A stretch of 64,000 nt of DNA from Hygrocybe punicea (GCA_963556145.1 OY744466.1:4278001-4342000), one strand, 5' to 3'. Counted from the first letter of the stretch, positions 1 to 12,239 are shown. Notes: generated from the letters alone by a model not told the origin. Numbers and translations are program-made.

Positions 1-2540
1 CCGGTACTCAGATTCTGAGTCAGGAACCTTTACTGCCGGCGGTAACGCCTCGAGGAGCCTCGTGCCTTCCTCATTTTTCTCTGGGCACCGCACAAATTGC
101 ATCCGAGAATCTTAACTCTATTTTGGCTGCAGAATCTTGCCACGTCCACTTACTTATCGGTTTTGAAAAGCAGTGCTCGGGGGTATGGATTCTATGTTCG
201 GCACCGTAAAAGCCCAATTGGACAGACCTTAAAATAAATCCTCGTAGCCTCCGCCAACGACCTTGGATGCCTCAGATTCAAGTTCCTCAGAGCTAACTTG
301 GGTGGTTACTGCCAAATCTTTTCACGGATGCTCAGGACCTTGGAAAACACTGTTGGCGCCGCCTACATTGGCGTAATTGCTTCTGCTATGTAGGTGTCGA
401 ATCCTGGACACTGTTCTGAGACTGACAGCCTTGCAGTCTGTTTGGCGTAACGAACTTACAAACGTTTATATACTTTCGCAAGTACACTAAAGATAAGTTA
501 TATGTGAAAGTATCTGTGAGTCATCTGGTGATTCTGGTCCGTACACCTGAATTGTACTAACGGCTAGTGTTAGGTTGGCATCTTGTGGTTCGTGGTTCCG
601 CTTCCGATATATTCTCTTTCTCTCTGAATGTGAAATTCAAGGATTTTGGATGCCTTTGGTCTCTTTTTGAGTTCACATGCAGTCTATCATTACCTGGTCA
701 TTAGCTTCGGGAATTTCTCTGCTTTGGAAATAGTTATATGGTACGTCTTGTCGCCAAATAAGCTATTTCTACAATGTGCCGATGACGAACCACAGGAGTA
801 TCAAGGTAAGAGCGAACCACCTTCTCAAATCGCCGCAACTGACCAACTGATCTTAGCTCCAAGTCGGTGTGAATGTTGGTTCAATTATTTTTTTTAACCT
901 TTCTTTCCGGATTCTCAATTTGATTCTAGGTCATCATGGTTTGCTTTGTACAAAGGTTTGCTTTTCTTTTCACTCATAAGTTCTCCGTCTTATCAAAGTC
1001 CTTTAGCCTATATGCAATGCGGGTGTGGCGGTGTAAGTACAGAAGTTAAAACCCGAGTACCCGGAGCTCACTGTTCGCAGTTTCTCAAATGGGCAACCCA
1101 TACAACAGACTGACATCTTGGTTTGTGGTATGTTATTTTGTTTCTCAGCTCGTCTCATACTTATGAATACGCAGTGCTTTATGGTTGTATGTGGATATGG
1201 TTGGTATATTTCTTCTTTTCGGAGTAAAGATTACTGACGCGAATGTTTCTCCAGGCGTCGGTGTCCGCAAGTGTCCTTTTGACAACAAACAAAAATTTTC
1301 AATAATTACTTTTATCTCCTGCAGTTCTAGTCGTCGCAACGTGAGCCGATAATTTTCAATTAAATCACGACACGCAACTCACCACTGCAATGCAGATGCA
1401 AAGTATCAAGTTACCTTTTCATCAAGGAGATATCGGTGGGAGAGCTCTATCTTTGTGGTGATCGCATTGACGCTCACGTCATAACTTCAGTGGGCTATAT
1501 ATATATCATTTGCGACATCCACTGGGATAGACATTGCGATCGCTGCAACAATGTGCTTTTATCTCCAACTCAATAGGACACCGTCTGGCTACTCCTGGTC
1601 GGTGGTGGACGGATCTCTGCTCTCACGAAAAAAATAGTACTGAAGTTTAATCTGATAGCACGAACTCCATAATATCGACCTTGACGCAATACGTTCTCGC
1701 TTCGGGGCTAGCTACTAGGTGATTTCCTGTTCTACTAGTCCTCCATCCTCCACTCACGTCCAATACGTAGCGCCTGCTCCATAACAGCCCTGATTACGGT
1801 ATGCTTTCCCTTCAGTTGTCGAAGATACAAATGTAATCGTCTTTCAGTACGCGACTATGCCGCACAATCTAATTTTCCTGAGTATACAATTTCTCTTGAC
1901 CAAATGTGAGTCCGCACTGTCAGTCTACCCTTTCAAGCTAACCATAATCCAGTATACGTCAATTCTTTTCTTGCCATGTGAGTTCTGTCATTCCAACTTC
2001 CATTCCGCCCCCCGCGGATTTTCATCATTGACATTGACATCTAGGTTAAACGCCCGCCAAAGTCTCCGAGAAAGAAATGACTCAGGGGACTTCATGTCCG
2101 ACGGCCTTTCCGCACTCTGCACTGTAAGGACACCGACATCAGCTACCGATTCCGCCAAGGTAGACATCTGTACTGTTTTTTTTTGACGGTTTTCCTGGAT
2201 GGCTCAATGTTGCCCTTATAGAATATAATGATGGTTTTCTCGCCGCAAGAAGACGACCGAAATTCAAATGGAGAATCATTTCAGGAGCGTAGCGATGTAA
2301 CTCATGATGTGAGCAACTGATTTTCCTGCACATTTGTCGCTCAACACATTTATGTTCAGGATTCAATATCTGTTTATCACTGGGCACCAGAAATTCCATT
2401 TACTGTATAAGACAGCTGTAGACTACCATGGACCCTATTTTATTGACGAATGCACCACATTGGCTGTACACAAATCTTGCAATTTTGAGGAAAGGGAAAG
2501 CTGGCATAGATCTTGATGATATCAAGTTCAAAATCGTGTG
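1..2540. other. No gene supported (left edge)
   Basis: I find no reading frame longer than about 110 codons with a recognisable family, and no convincing exon chain. There are scattered AT-rich stretches and several short overlapping open frames on both strands, which look like chance. The rightmost part (about 2200-2540) may be decayed upstream sequence of the NACHT relic that follows, but I cannot align it to anything. Confidence 0.5.
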
Positions 2541-2546
2541 TGGATG

Positions 2547-2820
2547 GGGCGAGGCAACGGTTCCTCGATGACATTCGCACATGGGTACATTCTCCTGATG
2601 GAAAGCATATCCTCTGGATTTCTGGAGGAGCTGGCACGGGGAACGTCGAGCGTTGCTAATAGTCTTGCGGTACCCTTCGACGGACTCAAGCGCCTCGGAG
2701 CATCTTCTTGCTTCAATCGTGATACTACAGGGCTCAATAGCCGTAAATATTTCTTTGGAAACTTGTGCTATCAGCTGGTTCATTTCGACTGTCTTGGCCA
2801 GCTGAGAAAAACAAGTTCTC
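2547..2820 (+). pseudogene. NACHT (STAND) NTPase relic, P-loop segment
   Basis: Translating this strand gives a stretch ending in ILWISGGAGTG and then, in a second frame, SSVANSLA...LGASSCFNRD...KYFFGNLCYQLV. Together these match the start of the NACHT domain in agaricomycete NLR-like proteins: P-loop GxAGTGKSS, then a strand with F-F/N-R-D. The Walker A lysine codon is destroyed. Near 2640-2645 the reading frame shifts as if two bases were lost, giving GN in place of GK-T. No Walker B or winged-helix segment follows on this strand. The next recognisable piece of the same family lies on the opposite strand (2965-3391). This is a dead fragment, not a gene. Confidence 0.7.
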
Positions 2821-2964
2821 TCTGTGATTCGGACGAAGGGCCATATTGCTGGATCGTCATTGCGAACCTAAAGCAGCAATGGTATCACAGACCAGCGCCT
2901 GAGTGTGTTCACCGATATCTGGGTGACCCTAGATGAAGTCTCAGCCATTTTCACAGCCAGCAAT

Positions 2965-3391
2965 CTATAACTTGACCTTCATCCAGCCCGCGAGAACATG
3001 TAAACACTCCTCAGCTTTGCTGATTTCCTCCAGTAAACTCATCGTCTCGACCCAGTGTAAGATGTGCTCGCATACAAACACCTTCAATGCATCCATTAGC
3101 ACCGCATTTAAATCTGATACCGTTATGTTGTGGTATACAAAGGAACAGCAGGGATAGCGGAGTCTTCCTGGTACATATCGGCCAATCCTTGTTGAAAGAT
3201 CTTGCGATTTCTGTGTTGAGCAAAGACGCATCACCTATTTTGCAAATGTCGAATTCGAGCTTGTTGTTCATCACGTTCAGTTCAGACATCGAATGGCTAG
3301 CTATAGTCTGTTCTGCTCCATGAGATTGATTCGGTTCTTCCGCACGACTGGTCAAGAAATCATAGAGCGATGGGTGTAGAAGTCGCAACAC
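2965..3391 (-). pseudogene. NACHT protein relic, segment C-terminal to the NTPase
   Basis: On the minus strand, LRLLHPSLYDFLTSR, then LEFDICKIGDASLLNTEI, and in another frame LRYPCCSFVYH...HILHWVETMSLLEEISKAEE. This is the order seen after the NACHT domain of agaricomycete NLR-like proteins: the HPSF-x-DFLT motif, the DICxIxDxSLLNxEI helix, and the HLLHWxExxSL motif. One frameshift separates the two halves near 3190. It faces the P-loop relic at 2547-2820, so the locus was rearranged by inversion, or two decayed paralogs lie head to head. There is no open full-length frame. Confidence 0.65.
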
Positions 3392-3704
3392 CTGCCTGAA
3401 ACCGGCTTACTAGCGTGTAATCCAACCTCGAGTGACATCTTACCACCATCCAAAACCCCCGCCATCTCGAGGTCTGTTTGGAACATTCGACGCCGTATTG
3501 CAATCTTCTCCCAACCCGGGGCGCGATGACGAGCCAAGGCAGCGCCACGCGCGATCCTTGGGTACGTCACCTGACCATCCAGGTCGTAACTTGGTAGAAG
3601 CAAATTTCGTGGAATCAAATTATCCAACGTGCGTCTGGTCCCATGGCACTACGGATAAATCTATAAAGGATGCAGGTAACTTCTAAGGTCTTTGATTCTC
3701 GCTG

Positions 3705-5501
3705 ATGTCAACTCTGCTCTTGCAGTTTCAACATTTTGCGTTAGCGGGTATTGCCTTGGCAGCCGGTGTCTACAATTCCTCCAGAACGCCCTCACAACTA
3801 CCCTGGGACACTTACAACTACTGCAATGCGCCGCATGTAAATGCTCAGCACTATTATGTACCCCAGGGCTATACAGATGCCAAACTGGTTTACCTGAACG
3901 TTGTGACCCGGCACCATAAAGTATGTTTTTTTTTTGCCTAATAATACAAGTGCGCTCAAGCTTGCCTTCGGAATCATAACCTCTGATATAATCAAACTTC
4001 TTTTTGGTCCTCACAACCAAAAGCGTACACCAGATAATCTGTTCCCATCAGAAAACTCACTGAACCCCATCGGGGGATGGGATTGCGGCGATTTCATCCA
4101 GGAGATATACGGTGGGGGCACAAGGCAGATCAACCGGCAAACAACTATCCCACCGTGGCATCCGTACTCAAGAACAATCTGGAACGGTACCTGCGATTCC
4201 GGTCAACTAACCAGGCAGGGGTTGGACGACTCCGTTCGTCACGGAAGAGTTAAGTCCCGTGTCCCATAACCGCCCCCCCCCCACACATTGACGTTTTACC
4301 ACTATGGGTTTATCGGTATTCCGCTAACAACAACAACGATAACCAACAGGACTTTTGGTCGGTTTACCACGAAAAATTAGGATTTCTGAAAAGCGTAAAC
4401 AAACATGACATTCTCGTGCGTACGTCGACGGAGCTCAGAACTGCCCAAGTTGCTGGTGGGATCCTTTATGGCATGAATCAAGATCTAGTACGAGCAACGG
4501 CATTTCCTGCTTATTCCCAACCAGGCAGTGTGGGTTCTAAATCTTTTTTCTTTCTTTTTCTTTTGGGGGGGGGGGGATTCAAGTTTATAAGAATGGTCTT
4601 TTTTTTTTTCCAGATTGACTCTATCGTCCCAAACTACCCTTGTCCCGTTGCCGACTCAATTCGCAACGCGTATCAGTCCGTTCCAGCATGGACAGATCAC
4701 ATCGAGGCCAATCAGGATCTGCAACACAGGCTCGACGCCATCCTTGGTACCACCGGATTAAACGCTTGGTCATCCTGGTGTCAGCCCAACTTTCAGTTTC
4801 TGAAAACGATTATATTAATATATTCTATACTAGATGACCACTTTTTCGACGCATTCTCTTCAAGGACATGTCACGGACACCCTCTCCCATGCAACAACGC
4901 AACAAATACCTGTGTTTCTCAAGAAGACGCGGACAAAGTGTATGCCCTCGGTGACTTTGAATACAAGTGCGCCCCCCACTGACTCTTCCCCGCCAGCTCA
5001 TACTTATCTAAAAACAACACCCCCCTCCTAGCTACATCTGGAATACCGCCCAGAACGCCACTTCTTACGTGCAACTTACATTTGGAGTCTTCTTTTCCGA
5101 ACTGGCTCAAAATTTTAAGCAATTCGAAGCGGGAGCTGAAAGCTACTTGTTACGTTTCTACGTCGGACACGATGGCTCCATGATCCGACTTGCGGCTGGT
5201 CTCGGATTTGGGAAGTCCAAAGCCCTCAGATGGCCTGCGTTGGGTTCCGAAATCGTAATGGAGGTCAGCATAATATCATAATATCTCACATGTTAAAGTT
5301 GATCCAGACGCTCAATATTTTTTTTTCTCTCCCAATGCTTCGTTATAGGTATGGAAAACCAAGGAAGGTGCAAACTTTGTGCGCGTGCTGCACGAGGGGA
5401 CACCAGTTTCCCAGCTCGAATGGGTGCCACTCAGCCAGTTTATATCGTTGTTGGAAGGACAAGTGCCTGCGCATATCTACGAAACGTGTATGGGCTCGTG
5501 A
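3705..5501 (+). CDS. Secreted histidine acid phosphatase (phosphoglycerate-mutase-like fold)
   Basis: Seven exons: 3705-3920, 4024-4248, 4350-4529, 4614-4779, 4834-4966, 5032-5263, 5349-5501. All junctions are GT-AG and phases are consistent, giving about 434 residues. The N-terminus is hydrophobic with an LALAG-like core, a likely signal peptide. The family motif RHHKRTP spans the first intron (residues 69-75), holding the nucleophilic His and two phosphate-binding Arg. WYDHFFDAF and TCHGHPLPC are typical of the fungal branch related to lysophosphatidic acid phosphatase ACP6. The proton-donor HD pair occurs in GHDGSM (about residue 353). The predicted role is hydrolysis of phosphomonoesters outside the cell or in the secretory pathway; the substrate cannot be told. 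Several Cys suggest disulfides. No neighbour suggests a pathway. The frame is open throughout, so the gene looks functional. Confidence 0.88.
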
Positions 5502-6231
5502 AAGAGGTTTTGCATACCCGTAGAGAGTACAGTCTCGCTAGTGCATTCTCGCAGCCAAGTCATTCAATCCATTCGGTAGCGTGATATTTTCCTCTCCTCT
5601 GTGTACGGTTGTCGAGCGTGGCCAGGTCAGTCCAAGCATCATATGGCGATATTGTAGTGAGACTCAGGGTGCTGGCACCCTTCGATAGTCAGTTGTGACT
5701 GAAGTTGATGTGTATACATCAGGAACCTACTCATCACTGTCGGGAACTTTTGCTTTTCTAAACATACTCTAGGTTGTCACTTTTTTTGCTTATTGGGATT
5801 TTTATGTAAGTAACCTTTGCTTGCAGAATAATGGTGAAAATGGTCAGTGCAATTATCAAGAGTCTATATATCATTCCGCTGGAGTTGTTTGAGTAGACGA
5901 GGGTGCCTGGAAAGAGTGCTAAGGTGAGCTGCATGGACACGTCAGGCCGGCTCGGAGGGGGTGGATTGCTGCTTAGATATAGACAAGGCTGCTGAAGGGA
6001 GGTTGCCAAGGTGCTCCATGACAGCGCAGAAGGAGGCGCAAGGGGTGGTGCAAGATAGGGTGTGAAAGTTGCGAGGGTGACCCACCCTCCAAATCGATAT
6101 CGAGCTTGGCGATCGCCAGGGCACATATATGACAATCTGATAGCGAGCCCTAAGCCAGCCATCCTTGTCCAAGCCTATCGCCGTTGCTTAAAACCCTATG
6201 ACAAGTAAAGGTAGACGTACCAAGTCTCCCG
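5502..6231. other. No gene supported
   Basis: Intergenic between the phosphatase and the kinase-like pseudogene. Open frames at 5758-6172 on the minus strand are short, overlap each other and show no family. I see no repeat here. Confidence 0.5.
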
Positions 6232-6990
6232 TCACCCGCCATTTTGCAAAATTGCACGAGCCCTTACCATCGAATGCAGGTTGGAAGCTCGCGACCAATC
6301 CAAGTATTTGGCGACGTCCTTGACGAAAGGGTCGCAGCTTGAATGCACTGTGTAGCTGGCGAAGGACTCTGGCAGTTAGTAGTCACTAGTCCGACGTCCG
6401 CAAGGTCGACAAGACACATCTTCCGTGTGTATATCGATGAAGAAGTTGCTCTCATCCATGTCGGACTCGGTGAAGACGAGCGACTGACAGCTGAAACTGA
6501 TCTTCTTTGGCCTGTTACCCGGAATGACTTCGAGAGCCTAAGTTCAAACCACGTAAACGGTCAGGGAGTGTGCTGGGAAAGTACAAAAGCATAGACACAC
6601 CTTATTCGTACCTTTCCAGAGCCTCCGTACTTGAGAAAGGCAGAGGTGCCTCAATACCTTGGAATAATTCATGGCGGGCGCGCCCACCTCCCACGGAGCC
6701 AATCGTGCTATCGGGAGGAGCGGGAAGACGACGAAGCCACTGAAAAGCCTCGGCTACTTTTTTGGGGGTTGGATCAGAATCAACGTATTCCATGACAAGA
6801 TACGCCATCTTGTGTTCGGGGGTGGAGTAGTCGTAAACCTTGGGAACATGTGCTGTAGTCACCGACCGTCTTTTCGTAGACGTACTGCTGCATCTTGTAT
6901 TGCGGGTACAGAGAGATATGGCAATCATATTCGATGAAATACGGCTTGAGGACTACGCATCGTCTGAAGTCGGGGTCCCACAAGTTCAGG
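6232..6990 (-). pseudogene. Kinase-like / aminoglycoside-phosphotransferase-like protein, broken
   Basis: Segments in order on the minus strand: YKMQQYVYEKT, then HVPKVYDYSTPEHKMAYLVMEYVDS, LRRLPAPPDSTIGSVGGG, ARHELF, APLPFSSTEALERY, a likely intron (about 6610-6550), then LVFTESDMDESNFFID, CLVDLADVGL, LPESFASYTVHSS and AKYLDW, ending near 6232. These are the blocks of the fungal kinase-like fold related to the APH family, with the SDxxxxN catalytic loop (SDMDESN) and a D-x-G-like metal loop (LADVG). There are three frame breaks: one near 6855, one before CLVD, and one after DVGL that looks like an 11-base insertion. The metal-loop context is changed and no full-length frame exists. The ~300 bases upstream (6990-7298) hold nothing recognisable. 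Confidence 0.7.
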
Positions 6991-7298
6991 TTTTTGTCGT
7001 GTTCTTCACATTACGAGGTAATCTGGAATCTGGAAAGACTTGAACAAGGGCAGAGAATCAAAGGAGATATGGCGACAGGAGAAGTAAACAAGACTCATTG
7101 GATTTCTGCCCATCAAGAGTCGCTTGACAGGTTTTTATTGATAGCATTCAGCGAATATGTTTTATTTCACTTTCATGCCTGCCCAAGGGGCCCCCGCTCA
7201 AAAAGATTTTGACGTCAACCCTAAAGAGTTTGCTGTCAAGACCCCGAACACTGATTTGGGTACCACCACCCAGATAAGGAAGGTATTAGGGCTAGCTA

Positions 7299-8268
7299 TC
7301 AAAAGCGCCGTGCCACTTTCTTCACTCTTGTAGTAGATACTGAAGACTCTGCTCTATCTCGTTTCAAGCCTGCATCCGGATACATCTCCTCCAAGGTGTC
7401 ACTGCTCGGTACTCCATGCTTATCCCTCCAGTCATCCGTCACTTCATCATCAATGCCCATCAATGACTCTTCATTGGATGAGATATGCGACTCGATAATG
7501 TAGGGTCCTGGAATGCTTGGTATCGACATACTCCCTGAGTTGGGATCACAGTTAGAATGCTGTACTGTGTTATGATACATCACGTTATACTTCCAGCTGT
7601 AGCGGAGGTGAAGGACGTCGAATTTCAGAGAGGGGGGTCAGAAGGCTTGCCATAGTATCTTCGTTTATAGACGGTGTATGCGAGGGACCGGAACAATTAA
7701 CCACGTGGACACTTGAGGACACTCCAAAAGAAGATGATATTGTAGAGAGGGGAGGTGTTGAAGCTGTTGAAAGTGATGATGCATTCCGCTAAATACACAT
7801 GTTTTGGAATAAGAATAGTGTACCAACGAAATCATGAATATTGAAACAATGCACCGTGAGTATGGGAGATTGTGCCTGCCGAGAAACAGTTGCAGTCGCA
7901 TCAGCCTGGTCAGGTATTTGCTGAAGCATGAGGTTAATGTGAGATATGTATGGTGTGCGCACAATGGTCTCTCGAGCCAGTCGGGCTGCTTGCCGGTTCT
8001 CCTCGTTCTTCTTGGTTTTCACCGCCTTTCGACAAGCACCTGAGTCCCTGTGCCCCCAAAAATATGTCATGGCACCGCCTGATGTTTTCTGGACTAAATT
8101 TTCACAAAGGTCGCAACAGACCATGGTCTTGTTACGACGAGGATCATGAATGATCTTGAGTTGAATTTCTGTGCCATTTGGAAGGGAAAAGTCTTCGAGT
8201 TGAACATCCGGTTCAGGCATAATTGAGCGCAGGTTGAGTATGTCGAGTACGCGAGGGCGATAGAGCAT
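7299..8268 (-). CDS. Unrecognised protein with a C2HC (BED-finger-like) motif
   Basis: Best model: exons 8268-7855, 7788-7591 and 7559-7299 (about 290 residues). The first intron (66 nt) is plausible. The second would be only 31 nt, which is short for this genome, so the 3' half is uncertain. Near the N-terminus CxxC (residues 52, 55), then H73 and C79 in FWGHRDSGAC, resembles a zinc-binding BED-like finger. A basic K/R-rich stretch follows. The middle exon is Ser/Thr/Pro-rich and the last is acidic (DDEVTDDWRD) with a basic end (TTRVKKVARRF). This layout suggests a DNA-binding or transposon-associated protein, but I do not recognise the family. Confidence 0.45.
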
Positions 8269-8269
8269 G

Positions 8270-9226
8270 TTGTTCTACCGGTGGCAAGGCAAGCATGTTG
8301 TTTGGGTGACCGGATTTCAATCGCATCCAAATCAGGCTTTGTCTACTTCTGTCACTCATATATCTGTTTGAAATGTGTTTTACACACATTTAACTATCCA
8401 AGTACATACTAAAAATATAAAGGAAGAAATTTGTCAACTTAGTTTAGTCAAAAGTTTGTTGTGGAAGCAGTGAAATGAGAGTTCGTCAAAAGTGCCTCGA
8501 AGACTTCAAATCTGGACCCCGGCCACCAATTTGGGTGGTACCACTGGGGGGTTGAAGTCACGGAATCTTCCAGTGGGGGCCCCTTGTGCCTGCCCAGCGA
8601 CATATCAGTTCTTGTTCGATGGGTGGACTGTGACTGCCTGGTATTAATCAATCACTATTGCAAGGGTCGTATCGGAGACCTCTTCATCGCATGAGGTGAC
8701 TATCAATTGACATGCGCTCAAGATAGCCAGACGATCCTCAAACGTCGTGACATGGCCCGTTAAAGCCTACAGTGGTTCTTGAGGTAAGTATTATTCTGTG
8801 GCAAAACAGTTCATTTCGGGACAACAAGACTTGTCTCTGGTGCCGCCATCACAATGCAAATGTCACCCCCCAATGGTTGGGTCGAGTGGTGAGTGCTTCA
8901 AAAGTTCGCCAAGTGTTGTAAAGTCAACTACATCGGTTACTGTGACAGGTGTAGAGTAAAGTTTCAGGTCGAAAAATCAGACGAAAACCATAATGACGAG
9001 GGTGATGAGAGGCATGGTGACCAAAGTAATGAAGAACGCCATGAAGAGCGCCATGAAGAGCGAAATCAAGAGCATACAAAGGAGCCATGAACGTCCCTTT
9101 ATCCATTTCGGGCATAGTGCAAAAAAAAATGACCGTGTATTAGAACTTGAATTCGGCTCATATTTGTCTACATTGTCCTCAGCGACAACCTACAAGTTCT
9201 ACCTATCCTTGCCCCAACTCCTCTTC
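8270..9226. other. Intergenic, no gene supported
   Basis: Short frames only. A small E/H/R-rich direct repeat (AACGCCATGAAGAGCG-like units) lies at about 9030-9075. I see no family and no transposon ends. Confidence 0.45.
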
Positions 9227-10083
9227 ATGGCTACGCAATACACCGAACCCGAACCCAAACCGAAGCACTGGGATGAGGAGGACAAATGCATATATTACAG
9301 GCTTGTACGTTGGTGCCATGCCCATTTACATGTTCTCCTTAGCGACATAACCTTTCACAGGGATTTGCTCTTGATCCTGTCCCGCTCGCCACACTTGCAG
9401 GCACGTATCGCTGGGTTTTTCTCAGCCAAACATCTTGGGAGTCAATTGAGTTCCGTTATGAGTCCGATCCCGAAGTTGTGAAGAGGGAATACCCAGGCTT
9501 CCCTGGCTTCTTCAAGATCAGCTTTCCTGAAGGCGAGGAACCTACACTCAAGAATCTTTCGGGAAGCTTTCGATTTTGGGATATCACAGGCTCCTTCACT
9601 GGCGTCACCCCGGGCCAGAACAACAGCCAGAATTCCGTGGCAAATGCCTGGGAGATTGATTATATGCGATGGGATCCCGGATATTGTGAGGACACGTACA
9701 ACATAGTCGAAGGCCATAGATTGTACATCAGCGACGCAGTGGATGACAACGGGAACAGATTTCTCACCCTTGTCTGGGATCAAGGGTGGTCAGGATGCAT
9801 GCCTCATTATGCAGATTGGCTTGGCAAGAAACAGTCGGACGAAGAGGCCCTCGTTGGTCTGACCGATGCCAAGAGGGATCGAATAGGCATGTATTTGACG
9901 TCGGAAGAGGTCGAAGAGAGGGCCAAAGATGAAAAACCCCTCGCTGCCAAAGAGACCAGCAACGGCAAGCGCAAGCGCGAAGATGAGGAGAGAGCTGTGA
10001 AGCGCCAGCGACTGAATGAGGTCAAGGTCACCCACATCCTCGCTGGCGTCATGGCCAATGGTTCTCAAGGAAAAGATCGTTGA
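9227..10083 (+). CDS. Unrecognised basidiomycete protein with C-terminal nuclear localisation signal
   Basis: Two exons, 9227-9304 and 9361-10083. The GT-AG intron at 9305-9360 (56 nt) is phase 0 and the frame stays open for 266 codons. The ATG at 9227 is chosen because it starts MATQYTEPEP just upstream of the splice. The body is rich in aromatic and acidic residues (WVFLSQTSWESIEFRYES; SFRFWDITGSF; LVWDQGWSGCMPHYADW), suggesting a beta-rich globular domain. The C-terminus carries KRKR...KRQR within a charged stretch, a good bipartite nuclear localisation signal. I do not recognise a family and assign no function. The open spliced frame argues for a real gene. Confidence 0.65.
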
Positions 10084-10508
10084 CATTGTCATTACTTGCT
10101 TTACGTTCATCATTTTGGATCTTGAAGTCACAACTGCTCATACTTTTTTTTTATGTGACCGGTACATACACTATAGGACAGCTGAACCTAACAATGGCTT
10201 CCAAAGAACACATTCAAGTTGCAGGATAAACCTCAATGTTGCCGTGAAAACAAGAAGAGATCATAACGAAGACCGAATGCAGATATATCACAACGGAGAC
10301 CAAACGCAGGAAGAAATCATAGTGAGAACGGAGTGAAGACTTTTGTCAGTAGCATCATGATGATATTCGCATGAAAGTAATAACTCATTCTTCACCAAGC
10401 GAGCGTTTGTCCAACCAGCCATCCCAAGGGTCAACTTATTCTCTACCCTCAATCCCTATTACTGCTTGTCCTGCCTCACTTGTCTTTTCTTGTGGTTCAT
10501 TTCTATCT
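10084..10508. other. Intergenic, no gene supported
   Basis: 3' flank of the preceding gene and AT-rich sequence up to the foldback element. No family is recognisable. Confidence 0.4.
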
Positions 10509-10924
10509 CATCAGGAAAACTCAATTCCACTTAATTTCACTTTGTTCTGTCTTATTTGTCTTATTCTGTCTTACAAGTCTTGTTTCAAGGAGGATCTCAC
10601 CCTTTTTTCAAGAAAATCCCTTAATGCATCTTACATCACATAAAATTGAAAATCAAGACACTTCAAGATGACATCAAGTAAACTAAGATATCAAGTCAAT
10701 GATGAATGTTATTGCTTGTTCACTTCAGAGTCTCTCTTGAAACATCTTAATGTATCTTGATGTGTCTTGATGTTCAATTTTGTATAGTGTAAGACATATT
10801 AAGAAATTTTCTTGAAAAAAGGGTGTGACCCTCCTTGAAACAAGACTTATATAACAGAATAAGACAAATAAGACAAAATTAAGTGAAATTAAGTGAAATT
10901 AAGTGAAATTGAGTTTTCCTGATG
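10509..10924. mobile_element. Foldback / MITE-like element
   Basis: The two ends are inverted copies. CATCAGGAAAACTCAATT at 10509 is answered by AATTGAGTTTTCCTGATG ending at 10924. The pairing continues inward through AAGACAAATAAGACA-type sequence, CAAGGAGG-type sequence and TTTTTTCAAGAAAA for well over 120 bases per arm, leaving only a short central loop. There is no coding capacity. I could not fix a target-site duplication. The arms have diverged slightly (for example a triplicated AAGTGAAATT on the right). Confidence 0.75.
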
Positions 10925-11422
10925 CTGGTTCCCCCCTTGTGACGTTCGGGCTTCAAAGCTTTTCTCCCCCTGTCATATCTCCTGACGCTCTGACTCTGGA
11001 GATGTAGCACTCGGAGGTGTGTTGTCAGCCTCTTGGGGTGCCCCTTTTACTAAACTGTGATGCCGAAGTTGATAGTACATTGACACTTGTCTGATGGACC
11101 AAGGTCATCTCCTAAACCCCTATCCCTTTAAAGTATAAAGAATGTCCTGTAGTAGCAAAAAGAATGAAGAACCCAGTTCTCCCCTCTCTGCTAGTTTTGA
11201 TGAAAGGGGCAATTCATATCATAGGCATGTACCCCCTCACAATTCATTTCCAATATACCTCCTTTTCCATATATTAGTTGTATATTGCATCAGCTCCCGC
11301 TCCTTTATATTCTATTCACTAGTGTAGTTTGTGTTCATGCTCGTTTCCACCTTTGTGTGAACACCAGGTATGATACCATTCTATTCTACATGTAGTACAT
11401 TCAGTACTCACAATACACACGC
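10925..11422. other. Repeat fragment and flank
   Basis: Contains about 11105-11200 a fragment (CCCCTATCCCTTTAAAGTAT ... CCTCTCTGCTAG) of the repeat whose longer copies are at about 13390-13602 and, inverted, at 24775-25090. The rest up to the LTR element is unique, non-coding sequence. Confidence 0.45.
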
Positions 11423-11580
11423 TGGAGTGGTACCGAGGTACCACTCCGGGGGCTCACGCAGGACTCGAGAGAAAGGTCAACTGGATAGGAAGGATGGACT
11501 GACTACTACATCTGGAAGGCTACTGACTAGGTCAAACCGTGGGAACCTGATCACGTGACTGACCAGGCACAACTACTACA
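11423..11580. repeat. Family B LTR, left copy
   Basis: 158 bp. Begins with a self-complementary GGAGTGGTACC/GGTACCACTCC hairpin and ends AACTACTACA. It differs from the right copy at only a few sites (for example CACGTGACT versus CATGTGACT), so the insertion is fairly recent relative to neighbouring elements. Confidence 0.85.
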
Positions 11581-12239
11581 AGTGCCCCTCCTCCTCATGG
11601 TGACGTCCTCGTCACCATACCGCTACTAAAAGAAAACCAAAAGCAAAACAAAACTGACCAAGAAAAAAACTCTCCAGTCACGACTCCCAGTCCCTCACAA
11701 TGCCCCGGGCCTTATACGTGAGGCGGGACCGTATCGTCCTCCAAGATCGTTGGGGGTGGTAGATGACCAAACTGTAACTCTGCTCTGCTCCTCCATCCTC
11801 GAATGCCTCTGGGACTCACATCGCAGGGTAGGATAAAAATGTTCAAAACCATAAGTTCTTGTAGCCCAGGGTGTGAGTTCTTGTGATCCGAAAATAGACT
11901 GGGTGGTTCGTGCGAAAGTAAATAGGTATGGTGCTGTCGAGCAGTGATGGTTCATAGATAGGTCGAATATCCAATAAATGTCGAGGGTGGGGAAAGGGGA
12001 TGGGACGGGACAAGGTATGGTGTAAACGGGGGAAAGGGAAAACGTACGGGTGCATTGGGCCATGCGGTGGCATCGGGGATTCTCGATACGAGGGGACTAG
12101 CGCTGGGGTGCTAAGTGGTCGCGGCGGTGACTCGTTTGGGTCCCTACGGGTCGGGGAAGTCGCCAGGGTCGAGACGAGGTCGTGGGGAGCTGAACGAGGG
12201 CTCAAGGAACCGGGTATGGTGCAAGAATCCGGCTGAGAG

